Assembly: GCF_003591005.1 (NCBI RefSeq) | Contig: NZ_QYYD01000008.1 | Location: 1-64,000 of the forward strand | Source: Rhodopseudomonas palustris | GTDB taxonomy: Bacteria; Pseudomonadota; Alphaproteobacteria; Rhizobiales; Xanthobacteraceae | Direction: 5' to 3' | DNA length: 64,000 nt | Part shown: positions 44,618 to 53,956 of the stretch, piece by piece | Numbering within the stretch: position 1 is the first letter of the stretch | How the letters are laid out: the number at the start of each line of letters is the position of its first letter | The notes under the pieces: model-generated | Told to the model about the DNA's origin: nothing | The model's database searches: none | Seen by the model: the letters and a program-made list of their open reading frames with translations, nothing else | Made by a program: the position numbers and the translations under genes

Positions 44618-45613
44618 TTGAAGAACCTCATCACCGATGTCGCCGGCGTTCGCGTCGGCCATGCCGACGACGCCGCGCTCGCTTCCGGCGTCACCGCTAT
44701 TTTGTTCGACCAGCCCGCGGTCGCCTCGATCGACGTGCGCGGCGGCGGACCAGGGATTCGCGACGGCGTGCTGCTCGAGCCGGTCAACACCGTCGAGCAG
44801 GTCGATGGCTTCACGCTGGCGGGCGGCTCGGCGTTCGGGCTCGATGCCGGCGGCGGCGTGCAGGCCTGGCTCGCCGAGCAGGGCCGCGGCTTTGCGATCG
44901 GCACCGCCACGATCCCGATCGTGCCCGGCGGCGTGATCTTCGACATGCTCAATGGCGGCGACAAGGCGTGGGGCCGTTTCTCGCCCTATCGCGACCTCGG
45001 CTATGCGGCCGCAGCCGCGGCGAGTGGGGATTTTGCGCTCGGCAGCGTCGGCGCAGGACTTGGTGCCACCACCGCGACCTACAAAGGCGGGCTCGGCTCG
45101 GCTTCGGCGATGACGCCCGGCGGCATCACGGTCGGCGCGATCGCCGCGGTGAACGCGATCGGCAGCGTCACCATCGGCGACGGACCGTGGTTCTGGTCGG
45201 CGCCGTTCGAACAGGGCGATGAATTCGGCGGCCACGGCATGCCGAACCCGTTCGGACCGGAGCATTTGAAAATCCAGCTCAAGGGCGCCGCCGCGGCGAC
45301 TGCGGAAAACACCACACTGGTCGCGGTCGTCACCGACGCGGTGCTGACCAAGACCCAGGTGAAGCGGCTGGCGATGCTGGCGCAGACCGGCTTCGCCCGC
45401 GCGATCTATCCGGTGCACGCGCCGCTCGACGGCGACGTGGTGTTCGCCGCCGCGACCGGCAAGCTGCCGGTCGATCCGCTCGCCGGCCTCACCGAACTCG
45501 GCGCCCTCGCCGCCAACACGGTCGCCCGCGCTATTGCCCGCGGCGTCTATGAGGCGACGCGGCTGCCGTTCGAAGGCGCGCAGCCGGCATGGCGCGATCG
45601 GTTTAAGCCTTGA
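44618..45613 (+). CDS. P1-family (DmpA/S58-type) peptidase
   Basis: 331 residues starting at TTG 44618 with only a weak ribosome site; no better in-frame start exists. Family landmarks: DVAGVRVGHADD, RGGGPGIRDGVLLEP, GGSAFGLDA, GATTATYKGGLGSASAM. Members self-cleave to two chains and use the new N-terminal Ser/Thr as nucleophile; here the likely cut is Asn231-Thr232 (ENTTLVAVVTDA), giving a Thr nucleophile. Expected to be an aminopeptidase or amidase on small peptides. Its end overlaps the convergent EF-hand gene by 11 bases. Confidence 0.85.
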   Translation: MKNLITDVAGVRVGHADDAALASGVTAILFDQPAVASIDVRGGGPGIRDGVLLEPVNTVEQVDGFTLAGGSAFGLDAGGGVQAWLAEQGRGFAIGTATIPIVPGGVIFDMLNGGDKAWGRFSPYRDLGYAAAAAASGDFALGSVGAGLGATTATYKGGLGSASAMTPGGITVGAIAAVNAIGSVTIGDGPWFWSAPFEQGDEFGGHGMPNPFGPEHLKIQLKGAAAATAENTTLVAVVTDAVLTKTQVKRLAMLAQTGFARAIYPVHAPLDGDVVFAAATGKLPVDPLAGLTELGALAANTVARAIARGVYEATRLPFEGAQPAWRDRFKP

Positions 45614-46337
45614 CCGACACTGACGACGTCGCCGCCGATTGCAGCTGATTGGCCTGGCGCTGGATCAGTTGCTCGACGAAGTTGTAGGAAGAACTCGCGG
45701 TTGAGCTGCTGGCGCCGGCCGCCGAGGTCATCGACACTTTCGAGCCGTCCGCATAGGTCACCGAGGTCGTCACCGTGCCGTCCGAATTCGTCACGCTGCT
45801 CGACGAGGAGCCCGATAGCGCCTGCAATAGCGGATCGCTCGAGCCGCCGGCCTGCTGCGCTCCATGATGCGGCTTCTTCTTGCCCTGCAGCGCCGCGGCC
45901 AGTTCCTTGGCGCTGACCGAGCCGTCGCCGTCGCTGTCGAGTTTGGCGAACACCTTGTCGGCGTTCGCCGTGTTGGTGCCGCCGGCGCCGAGCGCGCTTT
46001 CGAACTCGCCCTTGCTGATCGCGCCGTCACCATTGCCGTCGATCTGCGCGAGCAGATCCTTGAGCGCGGCGTCGCGGCTCTTGTCCTTGGTGGTGGTCGG
46101 ATCGGCCGACTGCCCCTGTTGTGCGGCGAGCAGCGCCTGCATCAGTTCGGGCGACAGCGCGCCCGAGCTGGACGACGTGCCGCTGGTCGGCGCACTGGAC
46201 GAGCTGCTGTCGCTCGCCTTGGCGCTGGATGGCTGGAACGGATCGCTGGCGCCGGTCGCCTTGGCCGAGGAGCTCGACGATTTGAGCGCGCTCAGCAATC
46301 CGGACAGGGCACCAATCGCGCCAAGGGCAGGAATCAT
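45603..46337 (-). CDS. EF-hand calcium-binding protein, Ser-rich
   Basis: 244 residues. Two canonical EF-hand loops: DGNGDGAISKGE (about 100-111) and DSDGDGSVSAKE (about 134-145). On both sides are long Ser/Ala/Thr-rich, probably disordered stretches (residues 20-60 and 165-225). The N-terminus (MIPALGAIGALSGLLSALKS) is hydrophobic but lacks a positive charge and a clear cleavage site, so export is uncertain. GGAG lies before ATG 46337 (an adjacent GTG at 46340 is possible). Similar EF-hand/Ser-rich proteins are frequent in Rhizobiales; role unknown. Confidence 0.8.
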   Translation of the reverse strand: MIPALGAIGALSGLLSALKSSSSSAKATGASDPFQPSSAKASDSSSSSAPTSGTSSSSGALSPELMQALLAAQQGQSADPTTTKDKSRDAALKDLLAQIDGNGDGAISKGEFESALGAGGTNTANADKVFAKLDSDGDGSVSAKELAAALQGKKKPHHGAQQAGGSSDPLLQALSGSSSSSVTNSDGTVTTSVTYADGSKVSMTSAAGASSSTASSSYNFVEQLIQRQANQLQSAATSSVSVKA

Positions 46338-46638
46338 CACGAGTCTCCGTTCGGCGCCGCACCGCGGCAGCTACTACGCACACGCATCTTACCGAGCTTC
46401 GAGCAACCCTCATGCCACGGCGTGACGCCTGGAAACGCTGGGTTTTTCGCGGCCTCGCCGACCGCGCGCGGGGGAAATTTCTGCCGCAGCGGCAGAACCT
46501 GCCGAGCACAATGCCAGCCGCGCGCCATGCGACTCCGCATTGCGAGGTGCGATTTCGCGTGTTAGCGGAATCGACCCTCGTGGCGCTCGGGCTCTGTCCG
46601 GACGCGCCGCGAACGCTCAGGAACGTCCAGGAAAACCC
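46338..46638. other. Divergent intergenic region before rpe
   Basis: 301 bases without a supported gene. It contains a short GC hairpin (CTGCCGC aGCGGCAG near 46492-46506). An in-frame extension of rpe to 46540 is judged noncoding. No operator recognised. Confidence 0.45.
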
Positions 46639-47337
46639 ATGCCCAGCTTCGCGCCCCGCCCGCTCGCCATTGCGCCGTCGATCCTCGCCTCGGACTTTTC
46701 GAAGCTCGGCGAAGAGGTCCGCGCGGTCGATCAGGCCGGCGCCGACTGGATCCATCTCGACGTCATGGACGGCCATTTCGTGCCGAACATTTCCTACGGC
46801 CCCGACGTCATCAAGGCGATGCGGCCGCACACCAAGAAGATCTTCGACGCGCATTTGATGATCGCGCCGTGTGACCCGTATCTCGAAGCCTTCGCCAAGG
46901 CCGGCTGCGACCACATCACCGTCCACGCCGAAGCCGGCCCGCATCTGCACCGCTCGCTGCAGGCGATCCGCGCGCTCGGCAAGAAGGCCGGCGTCTCACT
47001 CAACCCCGGCACGCATCCGAGCGTGCTGGAATACGTCCTCGATGATCTCGACCTCGTGCTGGTGATGTCGGTCAATCCCGGCTTCGGCGGCCAGGCCTTC
47101 ATCCCGAGCGCCATCGAGAAGATCAAGGCGATCCGCGCGATGATCGCGGGGCGGCCGATCGACATCGAGGTCGATGGCGGGGTGAGCGACAAGGTCGCCG
47201 GTGAGTTGGCCGCTGCTGGTGCCAATGCGCTGGTCGCGGGGAGCGCCGTGTTCAAGGGCGGGACGCTGGAAGCCTACAAGGCAAACATTGCGGCGATCAG
47301 GAACGCGGCACTGAGCGCGCGTGGGGAAGTGGTGTAG
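46639..47337 (+). CDS. rpe: Ribulose-phosphate 3-epimerase
   Basis: 232 residues. Interconverts ribulose 5-phosphate and xylulose 5-phosphate in the pentose phosphate and Calvin cycles. TIM-barrel landmarks: [17 protein letters not shown], the metal/catalytic [12 protein letters not shown], and [20 protein letters not shown] for phosphate binding. AGGAAA precedes ATG 46639. Monocistronic here. Confidence 0.97.
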   Translation: MPSFAPRPLAIAPSILASDFSKLGEEVRAVDQAGADWIHLDVMDGHFVPNISYGPDVIKAMRPHTKKIFDAHLMIAPCDPYLEAFAKAGCDHITVHAEAGPHLHRSLQAIRALGKKAGVSLNPGTHPSVLEYVLDDLDLVLVMSVNPGFGGQAFIPSAIEKIKAIRAMIAGRPIDIEVDGGVSDKVAGELAAAGANALVAGSAVFKGGTLEAYKANIAAIRNAALSARGEVV

Positions 47338-47340
47338 CTA

Positions 47341-47547
47341 GTAGCCCGGATGGAGCGAAGCGCAATCCGGGGCAGCGCAGGATCTTTGCATCAGGCCGCG
47401 AGCGTTGACACCCGGCTGCCCTCGATTTCGCTTCGCTTCATCGAGGCTACGGGCTCCGGCCGCGCGCAACAGGTAGCCCGCATGAGCGAAGCGTTATGCG
47501 GGGCTGACGCTGCCTCCCGGATGTCGCTGCGCTCATCCGGGCGACCT
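47341..47547. repeat. Repeat family D, two adjacent copies
   Basis: GTAGCCCGGATGGAGCGAAGCG ... CGATTTCGCTTCGCTTCATCGAGGCTACGGG (47341-47453) and a second unit GTAGCCCGCATGAGCGAAGCG ... TCGCTGCGCTCATCCGGGCGAC (47472-47547). Inverted ends mark hairpins. Another copy is at 48053-48240. Confidence 0.75.
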
Positions 47548-47612
47548 TCATGCTGATCACGATGTCAAACAGCCACGCCTGATCGTTCTCGCAGCTCCAC
47601 CGAGCCCGAGGC

Positions 47613-48050
47613 TTGCACCCGTCGCTATCACAGCGAGGGGTGGGGGCGCGCCGGTTGGCGCGAGGGGTGGTACTTGTCGCGATGGCTTTGCGGACCATCG
47701 CGCGACGCCTTCCGGCGCGCCCACCGCGGCGAGTTTTGAGCCGAAGGACCGTGCTTCCGGGACCGAGCGAGCTTGCGGGCTTTCCCCGGCCTCCTCTCGA
47801 CCCGTCCAGCCTCTGAAGCGGCGGCCGCTCGTAGTAGCGGCGGACGGTGGCCCTCGACTTCCCGGACGAGGTGCGTGCGAAGCACCTCGCGCAGGACGCC
47901 GCATCCGGCCGGGCGACGCCGCATCGCGACTTCGCCGACCGTCACCGGCCAGCCTCCCGGCCGGTGATCCGTCCCGCTTCCAAGCGCCCTCGAGAAGCGC
48001 CCCTCACGGACAGGACGAGCGGATTATAGTCCGTATAGGAAAATTGTCAA
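47613..48050. other. GC-rich noncoding element, possibly a dispersed structured repeat
   Basis: About 440 bases with no ribosome site and only Arg/Pro/Ala-rich nonsense in the open frames. It holds several stems (for example GGCCAGcctcccGGCCGG near 47948, GGACGAGGTGCGTGCGAAGCACCTCGC near 47869) and ends in an A+T patch (TTATAGTCCGTATAGGAAAATT, 48024-48045 region). I have an impression that similar sequence is repeated in related genomes, often mis-annotated as small proteins, but this is unverified. Confidence 0.4.
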
Positions 48051-48052
48051 GC

Positions 48053-48240
48053 CGTAGCCCGGATGGAGCGTAGCGTAATCCGGGACGCGCCGGGCGAAGG
48101 CGCCGGCCGCATTGTGCGCGGCCCTCGATTTCGCTTCGCTGCATCGAGGCTACGAGGAGACGCGGCGGCGAAGCCGGATGTCGGACGCATCGTGCGCGGC
48201 CCCTCGATTTCGCTTCGCTGCATCGAGGCTACGGGAGGAG
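48053..48240. repeat. Repeat family D with an internal tandem duplication
   Basis: Begins with GTAGCCCGGATGGAGCG. A segment of about 60 bases (GTGCGCGGCC, CTCGATTTCGCTTCGCTGCA, TCGAGGCTACG, GAGACGC) occurs twice, at about 48114-48163 and 48192-48243, with few differences. Confidence 0.7.
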
Positions 48241-48261
48241 ACGCAGTCTTGCGGCGAACAG

Positions 48262-49653
48262 CTACGCCGACTTCCGCATTGCGTTGTCGACCAGGGTCTT
48301 GCCGAGCGACCAGATCGCGCCGGGGACCTTGTGGCTGTCGGCGATGACCTGGTCGAACGAGCGTTCGATCCAGGCGCAGTCGTCCTCGGTGATGGTCAGC
48401 GGCGGCAGCAGCTTGACGGTGTGCAGGCCATGGCCGGCGACCTGCGTCAGGATCTTGTGATCCTTGAACAGCGGCACGGTGATCAGCTGGACGAACAGGC
48501 CCTTGTTGGCGCTCTCCAGCATGGTCCACGACGCCTTCAGCCGCAGCGATTTCGGCGGGCCGAATTCGACGCCGATCATCAGCCCCTTGCCGCGCACTTC
48601 CTTGAGCAGCTCGTAGCCCGGAACCATGCGGGTCAGCGCCAGCCGCAGCTCGGCGCCGCGCTTGGCGGCGGCCTCGACCAGCTTCTCGGCCTTGAGCACG
48701 TCCAGCGTGGCGATGCCGGCGGCCATCGCCAGATCGTTCTTGGCGAAGGTCGAGCCGTGCACCACGGCGCGATCCATGCGGTTGAAGATCTTGTCGAAGA
48801 TCGCCTTGCGGGTCAGCACCGCGCCGACCGGCACGTGACCGCCCGACAGCGCCTTGGACAGCAGCACCATGTCGGGTTCGACATTCCAGTGCTCGACCGC
48901 CAGGAAGCGGCCGGTGCGGCCCATGCCGGTCTGGATCTCGTCGGCGACGAACAGCGTGCCGTAGCGTTTGCACAGCGCCGCCGCGGCCGGCAGGAACTCG
49001 TCGGTGGGCATGTTGACGCCCTTGCCCTGGATCGGCTCGACGATGAAGGCGGCGACCTCGCGGGTCGACAGCGCTTTTTCCAGCGCCGCCAGATCGTTGA
49101 ACGGGATCGTCGTGACGCCCGGCAGCAGCGGCCCGAAGCCGCCCTGGAAATTCTGATCGTCGGTCAGCGACAACGCGCCGTAGGTCAGGCCGTGATAGCT
49201 GTGGTCGCAATTGACGATGCCGTTGCGGCCGGTGGCGCCGCGGGCGAACTTGATCGCGGCCTCGACGCATTCGGCGCCGGAATTGGCGAAGAACACCTTG
49301 TCGAGATACGGCACCTGCTCGAGCAGCCGCTCGGCCAGGATGCCGGCCAGCGTCGAAACGTCGAGCTGCACCAGATTCGGCAGGTCTGCGTCGAGCACGC
49401 TCTGCAGCGCCTTGCGCAGCACCGGATGATTGCGCCCGAGCGCGAACACGCCGAAGCCGCTGAGCAGATCGAGATAGCGCGCGCCGTCGCGATCGAACAG
49501 GTACTGGCCGGTGCCCTTCTGAAAACCAACGTCGTAGCCGATGGTCTTGAGGACGCGCACGAGCTGCTCGTTGAGATGCCGCGTGTGCATGTTGCTGCGC
49601 TGCGACTCGCGGTCCGCGAACATCTCGGCGAAGTCTAAAATCGGCTGCTGCAT
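48262..49653 (-). CDS. hpnO: Hopanoid aminotransferase HpnO
   Basis: 463-residue class III PLP aminotransferase. PLP lysine Lys267 (LLSKALSGGHVPVGA), cofactor Asp238 in VADEIQTGMGRTG, and the FFANSGAECVEAAIKFAR segment (122-139). In Rhodopseudomonas and Methylobacterium HpnO forms aminobacteriohopanetriol from the ribosyl side chain. A general ornithine/acetylornithine-type aminotransferase is the alternative, but its place next to hpnN and hpnH supports HpnO. ATG 49653 has a weak ribosome site. Downstream of hpnN on the same strand but 416 bases away with a terminator between, so it is separately transcribed. Confidence 0.9.
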   Translation of the reverse strand: MQQPILDFAEMFADRESQRSNMHTRHLNEQLVRVLKTIGYDVGFQKGTGQYLFDRDGARYLDLLSGFGVFALGRNHPVLRKALQSVLDADLPNLVQLDVSTLAGILAERLLEQVPYLDKVFFANSGAECVEAAIKFARGATGRNGIVNCDHSYHGLTYGALSLTDDQNFQGGFGPLLPGVTTIPFNDLAALEKALSTREVAAFIVEPIQGKGVNMPTDEFLPAAAALCKRYGTLFVADEIQTGMGRTGRFLAVEHWNVEPDMVLLSKALSGGHVPVGAVLTRKAIFDKIFNRMDRAVVHGSTFAKNDLAMAAGIATLDVLKAEKLVEAAAKRGAELRLALTRMVPGYELLKEVRGKGLMIGVEFGPPKSLRLKASWTMLESANKGLFVQLITVPLFKDHKILTQVAGHGLHTVKLLPPLTITEDDCAWIERSFDQVIADSHKVPGAIWSLGKTLVDNAMRKSA

Positions 49654-50033
49654 GGACTACTTACGTCGCTTGTTGGAGGCGCCGTCAACACAAAAGGCAG
49701 GCGCGCGCCGCTATCGGGCTTTCTTTCCGGAAGGGTGATGCGCGTGCGCCATGGCACTCTGCGGCGGACGCGGCGTCGGCGTAACAACGAAGCCCCGACG
49801 AACGTATAGTCCGATCGGACGGTCACGCGCCAGCCCCGTCAGCGTACCTGCGTCAATCGCGCCGTGTTCCGGCTTTGCAGAGCGGCTTCATGCTTCGCGG
49901 CTCTGCAGCGGGGGAATTTGCACCTCCCCCGCCGCGCGATCGGGCCGGTATGGCAGCCACGCGGCAGAGCGTTTTCGAGCGAAGTGGATCCCGGTTCGCG
50001 TGAAGAAAACGCGTCAAAAGAAAGACCTGCAGC
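49654..50033. other. Intergenic region hpnN-hpnO with palindromes
   Basis: 380 bases with no supported gene. It holds the 12-bp perfect palindrome GTCCGATCGGAC (49809-49820), about 160 bases upstream of hpnO and a possible regulator site, and a longer stem around CTTTGCAGAGC...GCTCTGCAGC (about 49873-49913). Confidence 0.5.
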
Positions 50034-50060
50034 TCCGGTTCTGATTCTCTCAGAACCGGA
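50034..50060 (-). terminator. Terminator of hpnN
   Basis: TCCGGTTCTGA, loop TTCTC, TCAGAACCGGA: 11-bp stem 10 bases after the hpnN stop, followed on the minus strand, after about 11 bases, by a pyrimidine-rich TCTTTCTTTT. Confidence 0.7.
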
Positions 50061-50069
50061 AAGCTCTCG

Positions 50070-52676
50070 TCACAAGTCGGTGTCGCCGCTCTCGTCGATC
50101 TGCCGCGGCTTGCCCATCAGGGCCGGCTGGAACAGCAGCACCGCGCCGAGGGTGGTGAGTAGCGACAGCGCCAGCAGCTTGCCCATGCTGGCGGTGCCGG
50201 GGTGGCTCGACAGCCACAGACTCCCGAACGCGGTCGCAGTCGTCAGGGCGCTGAAGAAGATCGCCCGCGTCAGCGCCGACTGCAGCAGATTGGTGCGGCC
50301 TGCGCGCCATGCGACCACATAGTAGATCTTGAACGCGACGCCGATGCCAAGCATCAGCGGCAGCGCGACGATGTTGGCGAAGTTCAGCGGCAGATCGATC
50401 AGCACGCAGATCTCCAGCGTCACCGCGCCGGCCACCAGCAGCGGAACCAGCGTCAGCAGCACGTCGGTGAAACGCTTCAGCGTGATCCACAGCAGCAGCG
50501 AGATCGACAGCAGCGCCCACAGCCCGGCCTGGATGAACGAACCGACGATGGTGTCGCCCGACTTCAGGATCGACACCGGGCCGCCGATCGCATGCGGCTC
50601 GACCTGCAGCACCGCGGCGGCGAATTTGCGCAGCGTGTCGTTGTCGTTCGGATCGCCGTTCGGCAGCACCTCGACGCGGATCTGGCCGTCCTTGGTCTTC
50701 CACGACGACACGATATCCGGCGGCAGGTTGTCGAGCGTTACCTGTTGCGCCTGCAGCATGCTGCGCAGTTGGTCGAACGCGATCTTCAGCGGCGTGACGA
50801 ATACCGCCTGGGCGCGCTCGCGCGTCGCCTGGTCGGCGGTGGCCAGCGCGGCGAGCGCCTTGGCGAGCCGGCGCGCAGCATCCGGGCCGGCACCGGCGGC
50901 GTCGCCGGCGGTCTTGCGGAGGGCTTCGACCGAGCTGTTCAGCGAATCGACGTTTTCCTTGTCGGTCGGCGGCGGATCGACCTGCTCCGGCTTCAGCGCC
51001 GGCTCCAGCACCTTGGCGCCGGCCTGGATCAGCTTCAGCTTGGCCGGCTGGTCGGCCGGCACGAACGTGTCGAGCGACAGCGTGCGCGACACCTCCGGCA
51101 GTTTGGCCATCTTGGCCTCGATCTCGCGCGCGCCCTGCTCGTTTGGCGCCATCACGTTGACGGCGTTGGCGCCGGTGTTCGGATCGCGCCGCAGGTCGAG
51201 GAAGGTGGCGATCGACTCGACCTTCGGGTTGCGCAGGTTGATCGGATTGAAGTCGAACTGCATGTAGTACAGCAGCGGCAGGCCGGCGAGCGACACGCCG
51301 ATGGTGCCGGCGATGATGGCGATGCGGTGCTTTTCGAGAAAGTGATCGAGCGGCGCCAGGAAGGCGTAGCCGAGCGGCTCCTTCTCGCCGCGCGGATTGA
51401 GCAGCTTGATCAGCGCCGGCAGCACCGTGATGCTGGTGAGAAATGCGATCGCCATGCCGGCGCCGGCGATCTCGCCGAGTTCCGAGATGCCCTTGTAGGA
51501 GGTCGGCAGGAACGACAGGAAGCCGGCGGTGGTCGACATCGCCGCCAGCGACAACGGCACGGCCGAATAGTCGGCCGCCTGCACCAGCGCCTTGTCGAGG
51601 TCGCCGGCCTTGTGCCGCTCCGATCTGTAGCGGACGCTGTACTGGATGCCGAAATCGACCCCGAGGCCGACGAACAGCACCGCGAAGGCGATCGACAGCA
51701 GGTTGAGCGAATCCACCAGCATCAGCCCGACCGCGGTCGTGATCGCGAGGCCGATGAACAGGTTGGCGGCGACTGCGAAGATGATCTTGCCGGAATGCAG
51801 CGCCAGCCACAGGATGAACAGCACCACCGCGACGGTGCCGATGCCGTTGACGACGGCGCCGTCCTTGACGGTGGCGAATTCCTCGTTGGCGATCGGTACC
51901 GGACCGGTCAGCCGCACCCGCGCGCCAAATTCCTGCTCGAGCTTGAGGTCGGCGGCGGCCTGGCGGATCGCGTCTGTGGCGTCCTTGCCGGGCTCCAGCG
52001 CCTGGAAGTCCAGAATCGGCTTGATCTCGATGAACTGCCGCTTGTCGCCCTCGGTCAGCGGCTCCGGGCTGCTCAAGCCGCGCCAGGAGAAGAACGCCGG
52101 GCGCTTGGCGAGCACATCCTCGACCGTCTGGCTGATGGTGTTGAACGGCGCCGCGGCACCGTCGAGGCTGACTTGGCCGCGTTTGACGCCGATCAGGCCG
52201 GTTTCCAGGGCCGCAGTCAGGCCTCGGATGCTGGGATCGCCGGCCAAAATCTCGATCAGCGGCACCGCCGACTGGAATTGACCGGTGACCTTGGCGACTT
52301 CCTCGGTGGGCAGGAACAACAGCCCGTTGCGGTCGAAAAACGGCCCGCCGCCGAGTCGTTTCACCGACTCGAAGTTCTTGGTATTGCTCGACAATCTTTC
52401 AAATAACGCGGCCGCGGCGGCGTTGGCGAATTCGGGCGTCGGGGCCTCGACCACGGTCAGGATCAATCTTTCCTGATCGAACGCCTTCTCGAACGCGATA
52501 TCACGCTTGCGCCAGTCGAGATCAGCCGAAATCAAATGATTGATATCGGTGTTGATGCCGAAGTGTTTGAAAGTATAGAAGCCACTGGCGATCGCCAGAA
52601 GTACTCCAATCGCGACAGTAATAGATGCAAACCGGGTGCTGGCTTTGACAACGGAAACGACGGCACTTTTCAGCAC
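50070..52676 (-). CDS. hpnN: Hopanoid-transporting RND protein HpnN
   Basis: 868-residue RND-superfamily membrane protein of the HpnN/MmpL-like type, with two sets of membrane helices and two periplasmic domains; TM segments near residues 15-35, 275-420, 460-480 and 730-855. It moves hopanoids from the inner to the outer membrane in R. palustris, where its loss causes mislocalised hopanoids. It starts at GTG 52676 (AGAAAGAG upstream; an ATG two bases away is out of frame and stops after two codons). Divergent from ispH. Much larger and differently organised than the drug RND pump at 5651-8755. Confidence 0.93.
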   Translation of the reverse strand: MLKSAVVSVVKASTRFASITVAIGVLLAIASGFYTFKHFGINTDINHLISADLDWRKRDIAFEKAFDQERLILTVVEAPTPEFANAAAAALFERLSSNTKNFESVKRLGGGPFFDRNGLLFLPTEEVAKVTGQFQSAVPLIEILAGDPSIRGLTAALETGLIGVKRGQVSLDGAAAPFNTISQTVEDVLAKRPAFFSWRGLSSPEPLTEGDKRQFIEIKPILDFQALEPGKDATDAIRQAAADLKLEQEFGARVRLTGPVPIANEEFATVKDGAVVNGIGTVAVVLFILWLALHSGKIIFAVAANLFIGLAITTAVGLMLVDSLNLLSIAFAVLFVGLGVDFGIQYSVRYRSERHKAGDLDKALVQAADYSAVPLSLAAMSTTAGFLSFLPTSYKGISELGEIAGAGMAIAFLTSITVLPALIKLLNPRGEKEPLGYAFLAPLDHFLEKHRIAIIAGTIGVSLAGLPLLYYMQFDFNPINLRNPKVESIATFLDLRRDPNTGANAVNVMAPNEQGAREIEAKMAKLPEVSRTLSLDTFVPADQPAKLKLIQAGAKVLEPALKPEQVDPPPTDKENVDSLNSSVEALRKTAGDAAGAGPDAARRLAKALAALATADQATRERAQAVFVTPLKIAFDQLRSMLQAQQVTLDNLPPDIVSSWKTKDGQIRVEVLPNGDPNDNDTLRKFAAAVLQVEPHAIGGPVSILKSGDTIVGSFIQAGLWALLSISLLLWITLKRFTDVLLTLVPLLVAGAVTLEICVLIDLPLNFANIVALPLMLGIGVAFKIYYVVAWRAGRTNLLQSALTRAIFFSALTTATAFGSLWLSSHPGTASMGKLLALSLLTTLGAVLLFQPALMGKPRQIDESGDTDL

Positions 52677-52955
52677 ATTTGCTCTTTCTATTGCTATCGG
52701 CTGGCCTAGAATGCGGCGGCCCTGCCGGGGATCGAAAGACGATCGAACGGTCTCTGTAGTTCCAGCGACCCAAACTCGAAAGACCCACGAAGCCTGCGGG
52801 CGTCGTGGCCGGAAGTAATCTCAACAGATTGGATTGCCAAGGGCGTTTTCACAGGGCGCCCGTGGGAACCCTGCGTCCCCCGCGATGTGGGTGTCACCGT
52901 ACCGACTAGATATGGTATGGGATTTTCCGATAAAATCGCCGGAGACGGAACAAGC

Positions 52956-52979
52956 ATGAGCGTGGTGCCCTTTGTCTGA
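52956..52979 (+). CDS. Seven-codon upstream ORF overlapping the ispH start (possible leader peptide)
   Basis: ATG 52956 with a strong GGAGACGGAACAAGC site encodes Met-Ser-Val-Val-Pro-Phe-Val and stops at 52977-52979, five bases past the TTG start codon of ispH (52972). In-frame stop TGA at 52957-52959 excludes any longer ispH. Ribosomes ending the leader could restart at the TTG. Confidence 0.45.
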   Translation: MSVVPFV

Positions 52980-53916
52980 CGTTCGCCCTCTCGAAGTCTT
53001 CCTAGCCCAGCCCCGTGGTTTTTGTGCCGGTGTCGTTCGCGCGATCGAAATCGTCGAGCGCGCGCTGGAGAAATACGGCCCGCCGGTCTATGTGCGGCAC
53101 GAAATCGTGCACAACAAATACGTGGTGGAGAGCCTGAAGGCCAAGGGCGCGATCTTCGTCGAGGACCTGTCCGAAGTGCCCGCGAAGGCCGTGACGGTGT
53201 TCAGCGCCCATGGCGTCGCCCGCAGCGTCGAGGAAGAAGCCGCGGCCCGGGACCTGCCGGTGCTCAATGCAACCTGCCCGCTCGTCACCAAGGTTCACAA
53301 CCAGGGCAAGCGCTACACGTCAAAGGGTCGCACCCTGATCCTGATCGGCCATGCCGGCCACCCGGAGGTGGTGGGCACGATGGGCCAGGTTCCCGGACCG
53401 GTGCTGCTGGTGCAGAACCTTCAGGACGTGGCGTCGCTGACGCTGCCGTCCGACACGCCGGTGGCCTACATCACCCAAACAACCCTCAGCGTCGACGATA
53501 CCAAGGACATCATCGCCGCACTTTCACAACGATTCTCGGATATCCAGGGCCCCGATACCCGCGATATCTGCTATGCCACGCAAAACCGGCAATCGGCGGT
53601 GCGCGACATGAGCAAGCTGGTCGACCTGATCCTGGTGGTCGGTGCCAACAACAGTTCCAACTCGAACCGGCTGCGGGAAATAGGGACCGAAGCCGGCATT
53701 GCGAGTTACCTGATTGCCGACGGCAGCGAGCTGAACCCGGAATGGCTCGCAGGCAAGAAGGCGGTGGGTATCACCGCCGGCGCGTCCGCTCCCGAAGTGT
53801 TGGTGGACGACGTCATCGAGGCGCTGCGCCGGATCGTGCCGGTGACGGTCTCGATGCTTCCGGGCCGCGAAGAAAACATCGAGTTCGTTCTGCCCGCGGA
53901 GCTGGCATCGGCCTGA
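52972..53916 (+). CDS. ispH: 4-hydroxy-3-methylbut-2-enyl diphosphate reductase
   Basis: 314 residues. Last step of the MEP pathway, giving IPP and DMAPP. The three [4Fe-4S] ligands are Cys18 (PRGFCAGV), Cys102 ([11 protein letters not shown]) and Cys200 ([10 protein letters not shown]); the catalytic ATQNRQ and the SSNSNRL segment are intact. It starts at TTG 52972, the only in-frame start, overlapped by a short leader ORF. It is 40 bases upstream of hpnH in the same direction, so precursor supply and hopanoid side-chain synthesis are co-transcribed. Divergent from hpnN with a 295-base promoter region (52677-52971). Confidence 0.95.
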   Translation: MSDVRPLEVFLAQPRGFCAGVVRAIEIVERALEKYGPPVYVRHEIVHNKYVVESLKAKGAIFVEDLSEVPAKAVTVFSAHGVARSVEEEAAARDLPVLNATCPLVTKVHNQGKRYTSKGRTLILIGHAGHPEVVGTMGQVPGPVLLVQNLQDVASLTLPSDTPVAYITQTTLSVDDTKDIIAALSQRFSDIQGPDTRDICYATQNRQSAVRDMSKLVDLILVVGANNSSNSNRLREIGTEAGIASYLIADGSELNPEWLAGKKAVGITAGASAPEVLVDDVIEALRRIVPVTVSMLPGREENIEFVLPAELASA

Positions 53917-53956
53917 ACCGCACACCGACGATTTGAATGAAAGAGAAGTACACGTA

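Noticed and set aside
47557-47945. Small Arg/Pro-rich ORFs in the noncoding element
   Set aside because: No ribosome sites, biased composition, overlapping frames on both strands; treated as noncoding.
50202-52406. Long plus-strand frame opposite hpnN
   Set aside because: Low-complexity Arg/Gln/Asp-rich sequence, no ribosome site; hpnN is well supported.
52676-52678. ATG at 52678-52676 as hpnN start
   Set aside because: It is out of frame and meets a stop after two codons; GTG 52676 is used.
52677-52971. EcfG (general stress sigma factor) promoter in the hpnN-ispH gap
   Set aside because: A GGAAC-like -35 is present near 52865, but no CGTT-type -10 occurs at the right spacing.
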